The position numbers and the translations under genes were made by a program. A DNA stretch of 64,000 bases from Deinococcus sp. KSM4-11. Lineage in GTDB: Bacteria; Deinococcota; Deinococci; Deinococcales; Deinococcaceae. Positions 28,356 to 40,000 of this stretch are shown piece by piece (positions within the stretch are counted from its first letter, which is position 1; each line of letters opens with the position of its first letter). Below the pieces are notes generated by a model. That model was not told the origin of the DNA. It ran no database searches and was given only the letters and a program-made list of their open reading frames with translations. The DNA is taken from positions 196,038-260,037 of the forward strand of contig NZ_SSNX01000006.1 of NCBI RefSeq assembly GCF_004801415.1, written 5' to 3'.

Positions 28356-29855
28356 GTGGCAGAGCTGCTCAACGCCCAGCACATCAACAAGTCGTTCAGT
28401 GGCGTCCAGGTGCTGCGCGACGTCGACTTTTCGCTGCAGGAGGGTGAGGTGCACGCCCTGCTCGGTGAGAACGGGGCCGGCAAGAGCACCCTGCTCAAGA
28501 CCCTCTTCGGAATGCACCAGCCGGACAGCGGCACCCTGACGGTGAGCGGCGAGAGCGTGATCCTGCACAGTCCGCGTGACGCACAGAACCGGGGCATCGC
28601 GATGATCCACCAGGAACTCGCGCTGATTCCAGAACTGACGGTCGCGCAGAATGTGCTGCTCGGCAATGAGGGCCGGGAACGCCTGAACTACCCGCAGATG
28701 AACGCCCGGGTGCAGCCGTATCTCGACCGGGTGGGCCTGAAGGTCGCGCCGGGCACGCCCGTCAAGCGCCTCACCATTGCCCAGCAGCAGATGGTCGAGA
28801 TCGCCCGCGCGCTCGCCCGGCAGGCCCGCATCATCATCATGGACGAGCCGACGTCCAGTCTGACCACCCAGGAGATCGAGCAGCTGTACACCGTGGTGCG
28901 GGAACTGACGGCCAGCGGCGTGGGCATCATCTACGTCAGCCATCATTTTGACGAGATCGAAGAACTCGCCGACCGCGTGACGGTGCTCCGCGACGGTCAG
29001 TATGTGGGCACAGTCGAGCAGCGCAGCGTTACCCGCGAGCAGCTCGTGACCATGATGGTCGGCCGGGAACTCGCGGCGCAGCATGCCCCACCCGAGCGTG
29101 CTCCCGGTGCTGTCCGCCTGAAGGTGACCCAGCTGGGCCGTGCGGGCGCCTTCGAGGATGTGTCCTTCAGCGTCCGCTCCGGCGAGGTTGTGACCCTGGC
29201 GGGCCTGATCGGCTCCGGGCGAACCGAGGTGCTCCGCGCGGTCTACGGCGCAGACGCGGCGAACGCCGGACAGGTCGAATTCGATGGCGAGCCGGTGGGT
29301 CATCCCACGCCGGCCAGCATGATGCGCCGCGGCACCGGCTTCATTCCCGAAGACCGCCGCCAGCAGGGCATCGTGCCCGACGCGAAGGTCAGCGTAAACA
29401 TGATGCTCACCAGCTGGGCCAAGGGCCGGGTAGGCGTGAAGCAGGGCGAGATGCGCCGCGAGGTCGAGCCACAGATGGCGCAACTCGGCATCCGGCCGAA
29501 CAACCCGCAGCAGGTGATCCGCCGGCTGTCGGGCGGCAACCAGCAGAAGGTGATCCTGGCCCGCTGGCTCGCGGCCGGCTGCGGCCTGCTGCTGATCGAC
29601 GAACCGACGCGCGGCATCGACGTGGCCAGCAAGGCCGACATCTACACCCTGATCGACGATCTCGCCGCGCGGGGCGTCGCGATTCTGATGGTCTCCTCGG
29701 AACTCCCGGAAGTCCTCCGGCTCAGCGACCGCGTCCTGGTGATGCGGGAGGGCAGGGTCGCTGGTGAACTCTCACGCCAAGACGCCAGCGAGGAGCGCAT
29801 CCTGGCGCTGGCCACCGGAGCGAATGCGTATGCAGAAAATCCAGTCCACGCCTAA
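28356..29855 (+). CDS. Ribose-type ABC transporter, double ATPase
   Basis: 499 residues from GTG 28356 (GGAGGG upstream). Two ABC domains: the first with Walker A GENGAGKSTLLKTL near 33, signature LTIAQQQMVEIARAL and Walker B RIIIMDEPTSSL; the second with a degenerate Walker A (AGLIGSGRTEVLRAV), signature LSGGNQQKVILARWL and Walker B LLLIDEPTRGIDV. This asymmetry is normal in RbsA. It powers the sugar importer. The first-domain signature IAQQQ in place of LSGGQ is also usual for RbsA proteins. Confidence 0.95.
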   Translation: MAELLNAQHINKSFSGVQVLRDVDFSLQEGEVHALLGENGAGKSTLLKTLFGMHQPDSGTLTVSGESVILHSPRDAQNRGIAMIHQELALIPELTVAQNVLLGNEGRERLNYPQMNARVQPYLDRVGLKVAPGTPVKRLTIAQQQMVEIARALARQARIIIMDEPTSSLTTQEIEQLYTVVRELTASGVGIIYVSHHFDEIEELADRVTVLRDGQYVGTVEQRSVTREQLVTMMVGRELAAQHAPPERAPGAVRLKVTQLGRAGAFEDVSFSVRSGEVVTLAGLIGSGRTEVLRAVYGADAANAGQVEFDGEPVGHPTPASMMRRGTGFIPEDRRQQGIVPDAKVSVNMMLTSWAKGRVGVKQGEMRREVEPQMAQLGIRPNNPQQVIRRLSGGNQQKVILARWLAAGCGLLLIDEPTRGIDVASKADIYTLIDDLAARGVAILMVSSELPEVLRLSDRVLVMREGRVAGELSRQDASEERILALATGANAYAENPVHA

Positions 29856-30801
29856 CGCCGCCAGCCGCGCGGCGGTCATCGAACGCCTGCGCGAGGCGGG
29901 CATCCTGGCGATCCTGCTGCTCGGCGCGGTCGTGTTCAGCCTGACCGTTCCCTCGTTCTTCTCCGTCGACAACGCCATCACGGGGATCGGACTGAGTGCG
30001 GCGATCAACACCATCGTCGCCATCGGTCTGACCTACGTGATCATGACCGGTGGGATCGACCTCAGTGTCGGTTCGACCGCCGCGCTGTCCGCCGTGATCG
30101 GTGCCGACCTCATGCAGCGTGGGCTGCCGCCCCTGCTGGCGGTGGTGGTCGCTCTGGGCGTGGGTGCCCTGGCTGGCCTCGTGAACGGCCTGCTGATCAC
30201 GAGGGTGCAACTCGCACCGTTCATCGTCACGCTCGGCACCATGACCTTCTACCGGGGGCTGGCGCTGTCGTACACCAACGGGCAGCCGATCCTGTCGCTG
30301 CCCGACGGCTTCAAGAATGCCCTGGGCGGGGACGTGTTCGGCCTCCCGATTCCGCTGATCGCGGCACTGCTGCTGGTCGGCGCGTTCACGCTGATCCTGC
30401 GCTACACCAAGACCGGGCAGTACATCCTCGCGATCGGCGGTAACGCGGAGGCCGTGCGCCTCAGCGGCATCAACGTGGGCCGCTTCATCACCCTCACCTA
30501 CGTCATCTCGGGCGTGCTGGCCGCGTTCGCTGCCCTGGTGCTGATCGCGCAGCTGGGGGCCGCGGAGCCGATCCTCGGCAGTGGCTGGGAACTCAGCGCC
30601 ATCGCCGCCTCCGTGGTGGGGGGCACAAGCCTGGCCGGCGGCAAGGGGAACGTGGTCGGGGCGCTGCTCGGCGCCCTGCTGCTGAGCATGCTGCAGAACG
30701 TCCTGACCCTGCTGGGCGTGCAGGCCTTCTACCAGCTCCTGGCGACTGGACTGATCATCATCGGCGCGATGGTCATCGACCGGTATACCCGCGGGCCGTA
30801 A
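29830..30801 (+). CDS. Ribose-type ABC transporter, permease
   Basis: 323 residues; ATG 29830 lies within the end of the ATPase gene (ATG 29824 is equally possible). About eight to ten membrane spans; the typical RbsC blocks AIGLTYVIMTGGIDLSVGS, TLGTMTFYRGLALSYT, AIGGNAEAVRLSGINV and GGTSLAGGKGNVVGALLGA are present. It forms the channel of the importer. Last gene of the operon; a DeoR gene converges on it. Confidence 0.93.
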   Translation: MQKIQSTPNAASRAAVIERLREAGILAILLLGAVVFSLTVPSFFSVDNAITGIGLSAAINTIVAIGLTYVIMTGGIDLSVGSTAALSAVIGADLMQRGLPPLLAVVVALGVGALAGLVNGLLITRVQLAPFIVTLGTMTFYRGLALSYTNGQPILSLPDGFKNALGGDVFGLPIPLIAALLLVGAFTLILRYTKTGQYILAIGGNAEAVRLSGINVGRFITLTYVISGVLAAFAALVLIAQLGAAEPILGSGWELSAIAASVVGGTSLAGGKGNVVGALLGALLLSMLQNVLTLLGVQAFYQLLATGLIIIGAMVIDRYTRGP

Positions 30802-30873
30802 TTCGTTCACAAGAACACGGTCGCTGGCAGCAGCGCTGATCCCAGGTGCGCCGTTCTGATCATTGAGCGGCGC

Positions 30874-31623
30874 TCACACCACGTTCAGCGTGACACCCGC
30901 CTCCCGCAACCAGTCATATTTCTTCGTCCGGCGGTCGCTGATCACGCGCCCAATGCGGTCGAGGGCGCAGACCTGCGTCATGGCGCGCCAGCCGAACTTG
31001 GTATGATCCGCCAGCAGCATCGTCGCGTGACTGGCCTCGACCGCGAGGCGCTTGACCACCGCCTCCTCGATCACGGCATTCGAGATCCCACGCTCGTCCA
31101 CGGCGTGCGCGCCCATCAGGAACAGGTCGGCGCGCAGATTGCGCAGATGCTCCTCCGTCCACGGACCGGTGATGCTGAAACTGTTGCTGCGCACCCGGCC
31201 CCCCAGCAGCAGCACCTCGGTTTCCCCGATGGCGAGGGCCTGCGCCGCCGGCAGGTCCAGCGTGATCGCGGTGAGGGGGCGGCCCGCCAGCCGGCGCGCC
31301 ACCTCGAGGATGGTGGTGCCGGCATCGAAGATGACGGTCGCGCCGTCGGGCACCTGTGACGCTGCGTAATCCGCGATGGCCATCTTCTCGGCCGGCATCC
31401 GCACGGACTTCGCGGCGAAGGCGGGCTCCCGGGCGATATTCCGCTCCAGACGCATGGCGCCGCCGTGCGTACGGGAGACCAGGCCGCGCTCGGCCAGGCC
31501 CTGAAGGTCGCGCCGGATGGTCGCCTCAGAAACACCGACCTTCTCGGCAATCTCCTGCGTGAGCAGAGTCTCGTGCGCGTCCATTAGATCCAGAATGCGC
31601 GTTTGTCGCTCAAGTGGAAGCAT
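30874..31623 (-). CDS. DeoR-family transcriptional regulator
   Basis: 249 residues from ATG 31623 (a GTG two codons earlier is possible). HTH: RQTRILDLMDAHETLLTQEIAEKVGVSEATIRRDLQGLAERG, then SRTHGGAM and the C-terminal sugar-phosphate sensor (FDAGTTILEVARRL, VLLLGGRVRSNSFSITGP, DLFLMGAHAVDERG). A TATGAT box (31632-31637, minus strand) ends eight bases before ATG with no Shine-Dalgarno, suggesting a nearly leaderless mRNA. It faces the sugar operon at 25404-30801, which it likely controls. Confidence 0.9.
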   Translation of the reverse strand: MLPLERQTRILDLMDAHETLLTQEIAEKVGVSEATIRRDLQGLAERGLVSRTHGGAMRLERNIAREPAFAAKSVRMPAEKMAIADYAASQVPDGATVIFDAGTTILEVARRLAGRPLTAITLDLPAAQALAIGETEVLLLGGRVRSNSFSITGPWTEEHLRNLRADLFLMGAHAVDERGISNAVIEEAVVKRLAVEASHATMLLADHTKFGWRAMTQVCALDRIGRVISDRRTKKYDWLREAGVTLNVV

Positions 31624-31846
31624 ATGCACAGATCATACGCACATTCGCGCAGCCTGTACCAGCACCATTCCTTGATCGAGGATGGTGGGCGAAGTGTCGG
31701 CAGGCAGCTTGCTTAGCTGGCGCCCTGCCCACCGAACAGCAGTTAGCAGCGAACGCCAGTGCCGGATGTCGGAGTGGCCTGGCCCGGCCATGGACGAAGC
31801 TGGTGATGCCACCGACAGCGGGAGAGGCGTTTATGGTGCAACGAGA

Positions 31847-32554
31847 ATGTCTACACTCTCCCCAAGCGAGGTGACCGTCTGGTTCTGGCAGATCCCGCCG
31901 GGCTGGACGCCACCAGCGGCAGTCACCACGTCCGAGCGGACACGCGCGGCAGCCTTCGCCACGCCCCACCTCCGCCGCTGGTACGAGGCCAGCGTGTGGT
32001 TCCGGCGGCACGTTCTGAGTACGGTGCTGGCCGTGGCCCCCGAGGACGTGGCCTTCGAGGTGACGGCCGGAGGAAAACCGTCGGTGACCCGAGCTCAGAA
32101 CCCTCTGGACTGGCGGTTCAACCTGGCCCATTCGGCAGATGTGCTGGTGCTGGCCATGGTTCAGGGTAGTGAAGTCGGCGTGGACGTCGAGCGCATCAGG
32201 CCGGAGGTGGACTGGCGGGGTGTCGCCCAGGTGGCGTTTTCTGAAGCGGAGCGGCAGACCCTGGATGGCCCACTGCGGTTCTACTCGCTCTGGACGGCCA
32301 AGGAAGCGTACCTGAAAGCCTGCGGGCAGGGCCTCGCGGTGCCGTTGCTGGATATCACGGTCGAAGTTGCCGGGGAGGAGATCGAAGTCAGGCAATCTCT
32401 CGCCGGCGATCGGCGGGAGTGGTGGGGGTGGAGTCTGCGCCCCGCGCCGAAGATCCATGCCGCCGTGGTGGCGGAGCGGAAGGACGACACCTCTAGGCCA
32501 CTCCTGCGCTGGAGGGCATTGGAGGAGGTCGGAGAAGGCCAGGACGGTACATGA
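31847..32554 (+). CDS. Sfp-type 4'-phosphopantetheinyl transferase
   Basis: 235 residues from ATG 31847; the frame reaches back to 31682 but that part is not protein-like. Motifs: RWYEASVWFRRHVL and NLAHSADVLVLAM, GVDVERIRPEVDW (Mg site Asp) and FYSLWTAKEAYLKACGQGL (WxxKEA). The enzyme adds the phosphopantetheine arm to carrier proteins. About 1.5 kb downstream, with an inserted IS between, begins a PKS-NRPS cluster with three carrier domains, so it almost surely activates those. The size matches broad Sfp/Gsp enzymes rather than small AcpS. Confidence 0.9.
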   Translation: MSTLSPSEVTVWFWQIPPGWTPPAAVTTSERTRAAAFATPHLRRWYEASVWFRRHVLSTVLAVAPEDVAFEVTAGGKPSVTRAQNPLDWRFNLAHSADVLVLAMVQGSEVGVDVERIRPEVDWRGVAQVAFSEAERQTLDGPLRFYSLWTAKEAYLKACGQGLAVPLLDITVEVAGEEIEVRQSLAGDRREWWGWSLRPAPKIHAAVVAERKDDTSRPLLRWRALEEVGEGQDGT

Positions 32555-32608
32555 CCCAGCCCAAACCGTGCCAATCGCCTGTCGCAGCCACCTAGTCCGC
32601 TGTCCAGT

Positions 32609-33301
32609 TCAGATTGATGGATAGAGACGGGCGAGCTTGACGCGCGCGTCTGGGGTTCGGAACTGCCAGTTCAATGCCTGGGGCTCTTGATTTCTCGCCC
32701 GTGTCCACGCGCTCACGACGTCGTGCAGCATAGTCAGGCTCCCGACCCGACAATCCAGGCACTGCCGGGAGAGGGCAGAAAACTCGATCTCGACGGCATT
32801 CAGCCACGAGCCATGCTTCGGCGTGAAGTGCAGTTCCAGCTTGCGTGCGATCCGCCGGGCTTCAGCGGGCTCGAACACCGTGTACAGCGGGGCCAACGTA
32901 TGGCTGGACAGATTGTCCAGCACCACGCGGATTTTTATGGCTTCTGGGTAGAGCTCGTCCACTAAGCGTTTGAGACAGCGGGCGAAGTCAATGGCCGTGC
33001 GCCGTTGGGTGACTTCCATCTCCCGCCAACCGCGTAAGGGCTCAAAGTACCCGAACACGTTCCCCATGCCATGCCGCTCGTATTCGTAGTCCACCCGCCT
33101 GGCACTGCCAGGCTTGATCGGCAGGGGAGTCCGGACGTCACCCATCAGCTGGCAAGGACGTTCATCGAAGCACACCACCGGATGAAATGGGTCGTAAGGT
33201 TGCTCGTAGAGGTCGAGTACATCTTCCATGGCGTACACGAACGCGGCGTTGTGCTTGGGTGGAATGCACCACTGCCGTTTCAGGTGTGGCTTGAGTTCGT
33301 T
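32609..33301 (-). CDS. IS630 transposase, catalytic DDE frame (expressed by -1 frameshift)
   Basis: Open from the slippage site; the first in-frame ATG is at 33238. DDE residues are in [18 protein letters not shown] and [13 protein letters not shown], with the usual spacing of IS630/Tc1-mariner enzymes. The stop lies just inside the left inverted repeat. With the upstream frame it makes a full-length transposase of about 370 residues. Confidence 0.88.
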   Translation of the reverse strand, partial: NELKPHLKRQWCIPPKHNAAFVYAMEDVLDLYEQPYDPFHPVVCFDERPCQLMGDVRTPLPIKPGSARRVDYEYERHGMGNVFGYFEPLRGWREMEVTQRRTAIDFARCLKRLVDELYPEAIKIRVVLDNLSSHTLAPLYTVFEPAEARRIARKLELHFTPKHGSWLNAVEIEFSALSRQCLDCRVGSLTMLHDVVSAWTRARNQEPQALNWQFRTPDARVKLARLYPSI

Positions 33302-33726
33302 TTTTTTAGCACCTGGCGCACGGTTTCTGGCGAGATGCTGCTCACATGCTCGAGTTGCACCAGCACGTCAGCCAGGACGCGCAAGCTCCAGTGGGCGCGA
33401 CCGTCCGGCGGATCGCCGGACGCCAGGGCGATGATGTGCGCTTCCAGCCGCCCGTCCACCTTGCGGGGCTTATAGGCGCTCGGCCTGCGGTGGGTCAGCG
33501 CTGCCTCCAGCGTTTCGTTTGCGAAACGCTTTCGGACACGCACTACCGTCTGGGTGCTGATCGAGAGCTGCTCGGCAATCTCTTGGTCACTCAGCCCGGC
33601 GTCACTCTTGAGCAGCACGTGGGCGTGGGTGATTTCACGGGCGGTGGAGCGTCCAGCACGCGTGATCTTCCTGAGCTGCTGGCGCTGGTCGTCACGCAGG
33701 GCGACGGTGTAGCGGGCGCGCGTCAT
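33280..33726 (-). CDS. IS630 transposase, N-terminal frame (helix-turn-helix part)
   Basis: 148 codons: [23 protein letters not shown] is the DNA-binding HTH, followed by the [15 protein letters not shown] linker and a second HTH-like stretch. In frame it ends SSHT shortly after an A8 run (33300-33307, minus strand). A -1 slip on A AAA AAA leads straight into the catalytic frame ([13 protein letters not shown]), as in frameshift-controlled IS630 elements. Alone it would bind the ends but not cut. Confidence 0.88.
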   Translation of the reverse strand: MTRARYTVALRDDQRQQLRKITRAGRSTAREITHAHVLLKSDAGLSDQEIAEQLSISTQTVVRVRKRFANETLEAALTHRRPSAYKPRKVDGRLEAHIIALASGDPPDGRAHWSLRVLADVLVQLEHVSSISPETVRQVLKKTNSSHT

Positions 33727-34033
33727 GCGTTATCGTGCGCCTGCTTCGTTCGATACAAAGTGAACTGGACAGCGGACTAGGCCTCCTCGCGTTCACCGCG
33801 CCGTAGCCACGATCGATCCCCATTTCCAATCCAGCCACGTCATTCCCGAACCCTGCCGTGCCGACTGCCGTTCTCCGACAGCGGCCGTCTCCTCTCGCGA
33901 TGACCTGACGTACACTCGGTGCAAAGCTCCAGGAATAACTTCGCTATCCTGCGGATGAAAGTTGCCTTCATGGTTATCGTTCCGCGTACTCATGAAGTTT
34001 TCAGGGGAGCGGGGAGCATCTGAGGAGCATTTC

Positions 34034-37000
34034 GTGACGGACGTTCGAGTGGACGGTCAGGCGCGCGCGAGTTCCCAGCAGCACGAATCTTCCACCACGG
34101 CGGCGGAACCCATCGCCATCATCGGCATCGGCTGCCGGTTTCCCGGCGAGGCGAATGGGCCGCAGGCGTACTGGGATTTCCTGAACAGCGGTCAGGACGC
34201 CGTGACCGAGGTGCCGGCCGACCGCTGGCGGGTGGAGGCCTACTTCAACCCGGATCACCGCGCCCCCGGACGGACGTATGCCCGCTGGGGCGGTTTCATT
34301 CGGGACATCGACCAGTTCGACGCCGCGTACTTCGGCATCTCCCCGCGTGAGGCGGCCCGCATGGATCCGCAGCAGCGCCTGCTGCTCGAGGTCGTGGACG
34401 AGGCGTTTCAGGACGCCGCCCTGCCGCCGGATACGCTCGCCGGGTCGAGGACGGGCGTGTTCATGGGCGTGTCCACCTCGGACTACGCCGGGATTCAGAC
34501 CGCCAGCGCAGCCAGGAACAGCATCGATTCCTTCACGAACCTGGGGGTGGGCGCGTGCATCGCGGCCAACCGGATCTCGTACCACTACGATTTCCACGGG
34601 CCGAGCTTCGTGGTGGATACCGCGTGCTCGTCGTCCCTGGTGGCGATCAGCCAGGCGTGCAAGGCCCTCTGGAACGGAGAATGCGGAGTGGCGGTGACGG
34701 GCGCGGTGAACCTGATCCTGCGCCCGGAGAACACCATCGGCTTCAGCAAGGCCCAGATGCTCTCCCCGCAGGGCCGCTGCAAGAGCTTCGACGCCGACGC
34801 CTCGGGGTACGTGCGCGCCGAGGGGGCCGGGGCGGTCATCCTCAAACCCCTGGGCCGGGCGCAGGCCGACGGCGACCGCATCTACGCCGTGATCCGCGCC
34901 GCGGACATCAACCAGGACGGACGCACGGGCGGTATGGCCCTGCCGAACGGCGAGGCGCAGGCTGGTCTGCTGCGCGAGGTGTACACCCGCGCGGGCCTGG
35001 ATCCACGGCGCGTGCGCTACGTCGAGGCGCACGGCACCGGCACCACGGTAGGCGATCCCATCGAGGTGAATGCCATCGGACAGGTGCTGCGGGCGGCCCA
35101 CCAGGCCGACGACCCGGAGTGCCTGATCGGCTCGGTGAAGAGCAACCTGGGGCACCTGGAGGCCGCCTCCGGCCTGGCGGGGCTCATCAAGGCGGCCCTC
35201 AGCATTTACCATGGCAAACTGCCCGCCAACCTGCACTTCAGCACGCCGAACCCCGCCATTCCGTTCGAGCAGTACGGCCTGAAGGTCGTGGACACCCCCC
35301 GGCCCTGGCCCACGGATCCCGACGGCACGCAGTCCTTCCTGACCGGCATCAACTCCTTCGGCTTCGGCGGCACCAACGCGCACACCGTCCTAGACCGCGC
35401 CCCGGCCGATCCCGACCGGCCAACCTCCGCGCCGGACGCCGGTGCCAGGGCCGAACTGGTGCCGTTCTCGGCCCGCAGCGCCGACGGACTGCACGCCGTC
35501 GCGCGAACCTACCTGGCGGTTCTGGACGGGCAGCCGGAGCTGTCCCTGTCGTCGCTGGCGACCGCGCTGGGCCGCTGGCGGGAACACCATCCGTACCGGC
35601 TGAGTGTGGCACCCCGCACCGTCCCGGAGCTGCGTGAACATCTGCAGGCCTATCTGGACGGCGAGACCCGGCCCGGCATGGCACAGGGCCGCATCCTGCC
35701 AGAAGGCACGCCCACCGTGCCGAAGGTGTTCGTGTTCTCGGGCATGGGACCGCAGTGGTGGGCGATGGGCCGCGACCTGCTGGGGATGGCTGGCGGGCCC
35801 GCCGAGCCGGTGTTCCGCGACACCATCACCGAAATCGACGCACTGTTGGCGGAGCACACCGGCTGGTCGCTGCTGGCTGAACTCCTGAAGACCGAGGACG
35901 GGTCGCGCATCAACGAGACCTTCGTGGCACAGCCCGCGATTTTTGCCGTGCAGGTGGGTCTGGCGCGGCTGTGGCAGAGCTGGGGCATCGCGCCCGATCT
36001 GGTGATCGGTCACAGCCTGGGCGAGGTCGCGGCCGCGCATGTGGCGGGCATCCTGACGCTGCTAGACGCCGTGCACCTGATCTACCAGCGCAGCCGCCTG
36101 CAACACACTACGTCCGGGCAGGGCCGGATGCTGGCGGTCAGCATGCCGCCGGAACGGGCGGCGGCGCTGGTGGATCAGTTCCCGGATCGGGTGTCCATCG
36201 CCGCGATCAACAGTCCGACCGACGTGACCCTGGCCGGGGTGACCGCCGACCTGGAGACCATTGCCGCGCGCCTGACCGCCGAGGACACCTTCAACCAGTT
36301 CCTGCAGGTGGAGGTGCCCTTCCACAGTCCGGTCATGGAACAGGTGCGCCGCGAATTCTTCGAGGTCATGCAGGGCCTCGTGCCCCGGCCGCCCGTGATT
36401 CCCATGGTGTCCACCACCACCGGGCGCTTTGTGGAGGGCGCGGAACTGGACGTGCGGCTGTGGTGGGGCAACCTGCGCCAGTCGGTGCTGTTCCAGCAGG
36501 GCATGGAGCAGATCCTCGCGCTGGGGCCGCACGCCTTCATCGAGATCAGCGCCCACCCGGTGCTGGCGACCAGCATGGGCCGCTGCATCGCCGCCAGCCA
36601 GCAGGTGCAGACGCGCACGCAGAGCGTGGTGGTACCCTCGCTGCGCCGCCGGGAGCCGGAACGGGTGACACTGCTGGGTTCGGTGGGCCAGCTGTACGCG
36701 CTGGGCGTGCCGCTGGACTGGGACAGGCTGCACCAGAACCGCGTCCGCAAGGGCGAGCTGATCCTGCCGCTGTACCCGTGGCAGCACGAGCGGCACTGGA
36801 ACGAGGCGCCGCGCGCGTGGCGTGAGCGCCTGGGCCTGAAACGCCACCCGCTGCTGGGCGAGCCGCTGGATTCGGCCCAGACTGGCTGGGAGAACGCCCT
36901 GGACGCCTACAGCACGCCGGATCTGCGCGACCACGTGGTGCAGGGCCTGACCGTCTTTCCCGGCGCGGGGTACGTCGAGATGATGCTCGCCGCCGCCCGC

Positions 37001-40000
37001 GAAGTGCAGCCAGAGGCCGTGGACACCGGCGGAATCGTGCTGGAGGACGTGCAGTTCGCCGAGGCACTGCTGCTGCCGCCCGGCGAGGGCCGCGTGGTGC
37101 AGACCCTGCTGGATGCCCGGCAGCACGTCCGCATCGTCAGCCGCGCCCCGAACGCCCCCGACCCCACGGACGATGGCCTGGACGAGTGGACGCAGCACGC
37201 CCGCGCCACGGTGCGCCCCGCTGCCGGACGCCACATACCGAGACAGCCGCTGGACGAGCTGTGCGTGCGCTGCCCGCGCGAGTATGACACCGCCGCCTTC
37301 TATGCCCGGTTTCATGGCCTGGGCCTGCAGTACGGCCCGCATTACCGGGGTCTGAGCGAGGTGCGGCTGGGGCGCGGTGAAGCGCTGGGAACCCTGCGCC
37401 CAGTGCTGGCACACGAGGACGGCCTGCTCCCGCCGCAGCTCCTGGACGCCTGCTTCCAGCTGCTGCTGGGAGCGCTGGCCTCGCTCCCCGGCGTCTCCGA
37501 GGATCGGCTGTACCTGCCGGTGCAGATCCGCGAACTGGTGTTCATGCCCGGCACCGTGGACTTTCACAGGGTCAAGCTGCACGCGCACGCCACCCTGACG
37601 CAGGCAGACAGCCTGCGCGTGTCTGGCGACCTGCGCCTGATGGACGGGGCCGGGAACGTGCTGGTGCAGGTGCACGGCCTGAGCTGCCAGGCGATCGAGG
37701 CGGGCAGCGCAGGGCTGGACACCATGCTGTACGCCTACACCTGGGAGCGCCAGCCGCTGGACGCCGGGCACGCGGCCTCGGCCCCGCTTCCCCTGCCGGA
37801 TCGCGCCCGCCTGAGCGCGGCCCGCGATGACCTGCTGGGCCGCCTTGGCGCTGACCGGGCCGAGTTCGAGGAGCAGAGCGCCCGCCTGGCGGAGCGGTAC
37901 GCCCACGCCGAGCCGGCGGAGCCGACCGAGGAGCAGTGGCGGGCGATGTGGGCGCGATTCCCCGCGTACGGCGCGGAACTGCAGCTGCTGCACCACGCCG
38001 GCACGCGGCAGGAGGGCGAACTGCGCGGTGCGCTGGATCACCTGTACACCGACGCCCCGACCTCCCGCGTGGGGCATACGCTCCTGCATGGTGCCCTGCG
38101 GGACGTGCTGCTGGGCGGCGACGGCACCGGGAGCGTCCTGGTGCTGAATGCCGAGCGCTGCCTGGCGGGCGCGCACCTGACAAGCCTGCTGAACCGGCCG
38201 GGCCTGACCATCACGCTGGCCGGTGCGGAGGCCGACGCCCTGGAACGCGCCGCCGCGCAGTTCGGCAGTCCGGCGCCCGCCACGCTGCTGCTTAATCCGG
38301 GCGTGCCGCTGCCCAACTTGCACTTCGACATCATCGTCGGCCAGGATGCCCTGGAGCCGTCCGCGCTGGCCGGGCTGCTGAACCCCGGCGGCGTGCTGCT
38401 GCTGAACCAGCCGGTGCGGCGTCCCGCGTGGCTGGAGCTGGTGCCGGGCGTGATGACCGAGGCGCCGTTCCAGTTGGCCGATCTGCAGGGCCTGGACGAG
38501 GTGGGCACCCTGCCGGACTCCCCCACTCCCGAGTCCGCTCTGCGGGTGGTGGTGTGGGGTCGGCGCCGCGTCGACGCCCCGGAGACCGGCACGGCTGGCG
38601 TTCAGATCGCCCGCAGGCCCGCTGGAGGCCGCTGGCTGGTCTTTGCCGACGATCCCGATGTTGCCGCTGCCCTGCAGGCGCAGCTGGGCGACGTTCAGGT
38701 GATCTGCCCCGAGGGTCAGACCTGGCCCGGCGCGCGGCCGCTCAGGCCCAGCGACCGGACGGCGGCGACCGCGCTGGTGACATCCGCCCTGGCGGGGCCG
38801 TCCTGGCAGGGCGTCGTGTTCGCCTGGGGGCTGAATCCGCCCGCCGAACCGTCGCTGACGGACGTGCAGCACGCAGAATCCATCGGCGGTCAGAGCGTGC
38901 TGGCCCTGGCACAGGCGCTGTCGGGGCTGACTGACGCGCCGCCGCTGACCGTGGTCACGCGCGGGACGCAGGCGGTGCACGTGAACGAGGCCGTGCAGCC
39001 GTTCCAGGCGGCCCTGTGGGGCCTGGCGCGGGTGATCGGCGTGGAATCCCCGCAGTTGAAGCCCAGGGTGATCGACCTCGACGCCCGCGCCACGCCGCAG
39101 GACGCCGCCGCGTTGCTGGTTCAGGAACTGGTATCGGGTTCAACCGAGGACGAGGTGGCCTACCGTCACGGCGAACGCTTCGTGCATCGGCTGCGCCGGC
39201 CCAGCGTGAACGCGCTGACGGGTTCGGCGGAGTCGGGCGCCACGTCCGCGTACCGGCTGACCGTGCCGCGTCCCGGCGTGCTGGGCAGCGCGGCCTTCGA
39301 GCAGCGTCCGCGCGTGGCGCCGCAGCGCGGCGAGGTGGAGGTGCGCATCCAGGCGGCGGCCCTGAACTTCAAGGACGTCATGGTCGCGCTGGGCATGCTG
39401 CCCGAGGAGGCGCTGGAGGGCGGCTTCACCGGGCGGGCCTACGGCATGGAGGCAGCAGGCACCGTGGCGCGCGTGGGAGAGGGCGTCACCGACTTCGCCG
39501 TGGGTGACCGCGTGGTGCTGTGCGGCGCCGACGCCCTGAGCACCTACCGGACGGTGCCGCTGGGCTTCGTCGTGCGCTGCCCGGAACACCTGAGCGCCGA
39601 GGCGGCGGCCACCCTGCCCATCGCCTTCCTGACCGCGTACTACGCGCTGCACACGCTGGGCGGCCTGAACGCGCGCGACCGGGTGCTGATCCACGCCGCA
39701 GCCGGGGGCGTGGGGCTGGCGGCCATCGCGCTGTGTCAGCGGGCCGGCGCGACCATCTACGCCACGGCCGGCACGCCCGAGAAACGCGAGCTGCTCCGCG
39801 CCCTGGGCGTCCAGCACGTCTTCGACTCCCGCTCGCTGGCGTTTGCCGAGGAGATCCGGGACGTCACCGCGGGCAGGGGCGTCACGCTGGTGCTGAATTC
39901 ACTGTCCGGCGAGGCGATCGGGCGCAGCCTGGCGACCCTCGCGCCATACGGCAAGTTCATCGAGATCGGCAAGCGCGACATCTACCAGAACAGCCCCCTT

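Larger units (their letters stand above)
32595..33777 (-). mobile_element. Complete IS630-family insertion sequence (1183 bp)
   Basis: Perfect 17-base terminal inverted repeats: GTCCGCTGTCCAGTTCA at 32595-32611 and its reverse complement at 33761-33777. Each end is flanked by TA (32593-32594 and 33778-33779), the family's target duplication. Inside are two overlapping minus-strand transposase frames joined by an A8 slippage run. It sits in the gap between the phosphopantetheinyl transferase and the PKS gene and looks intact, so probably a recent arrival. Confidence 0.93.

Noticed and set aside
33955..34023. 22-codon frame (MKVAFMVIVPRTHEVFRG...) ending at the PKS ribosome site, possible leader peptide
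   Set aside because: No Shine-Dalgarno, no convincing promoter placing its ATG at the right distance, and short enough to arise by chance.
36062..38980. 972-codon minus-strand frame inside the PKS gene
   Set aside because: Rich in Arg, Gln, His and Gly as usual for antisense frames in GC-rich DNA; the sense strand has confirmed DH and AT active sites.
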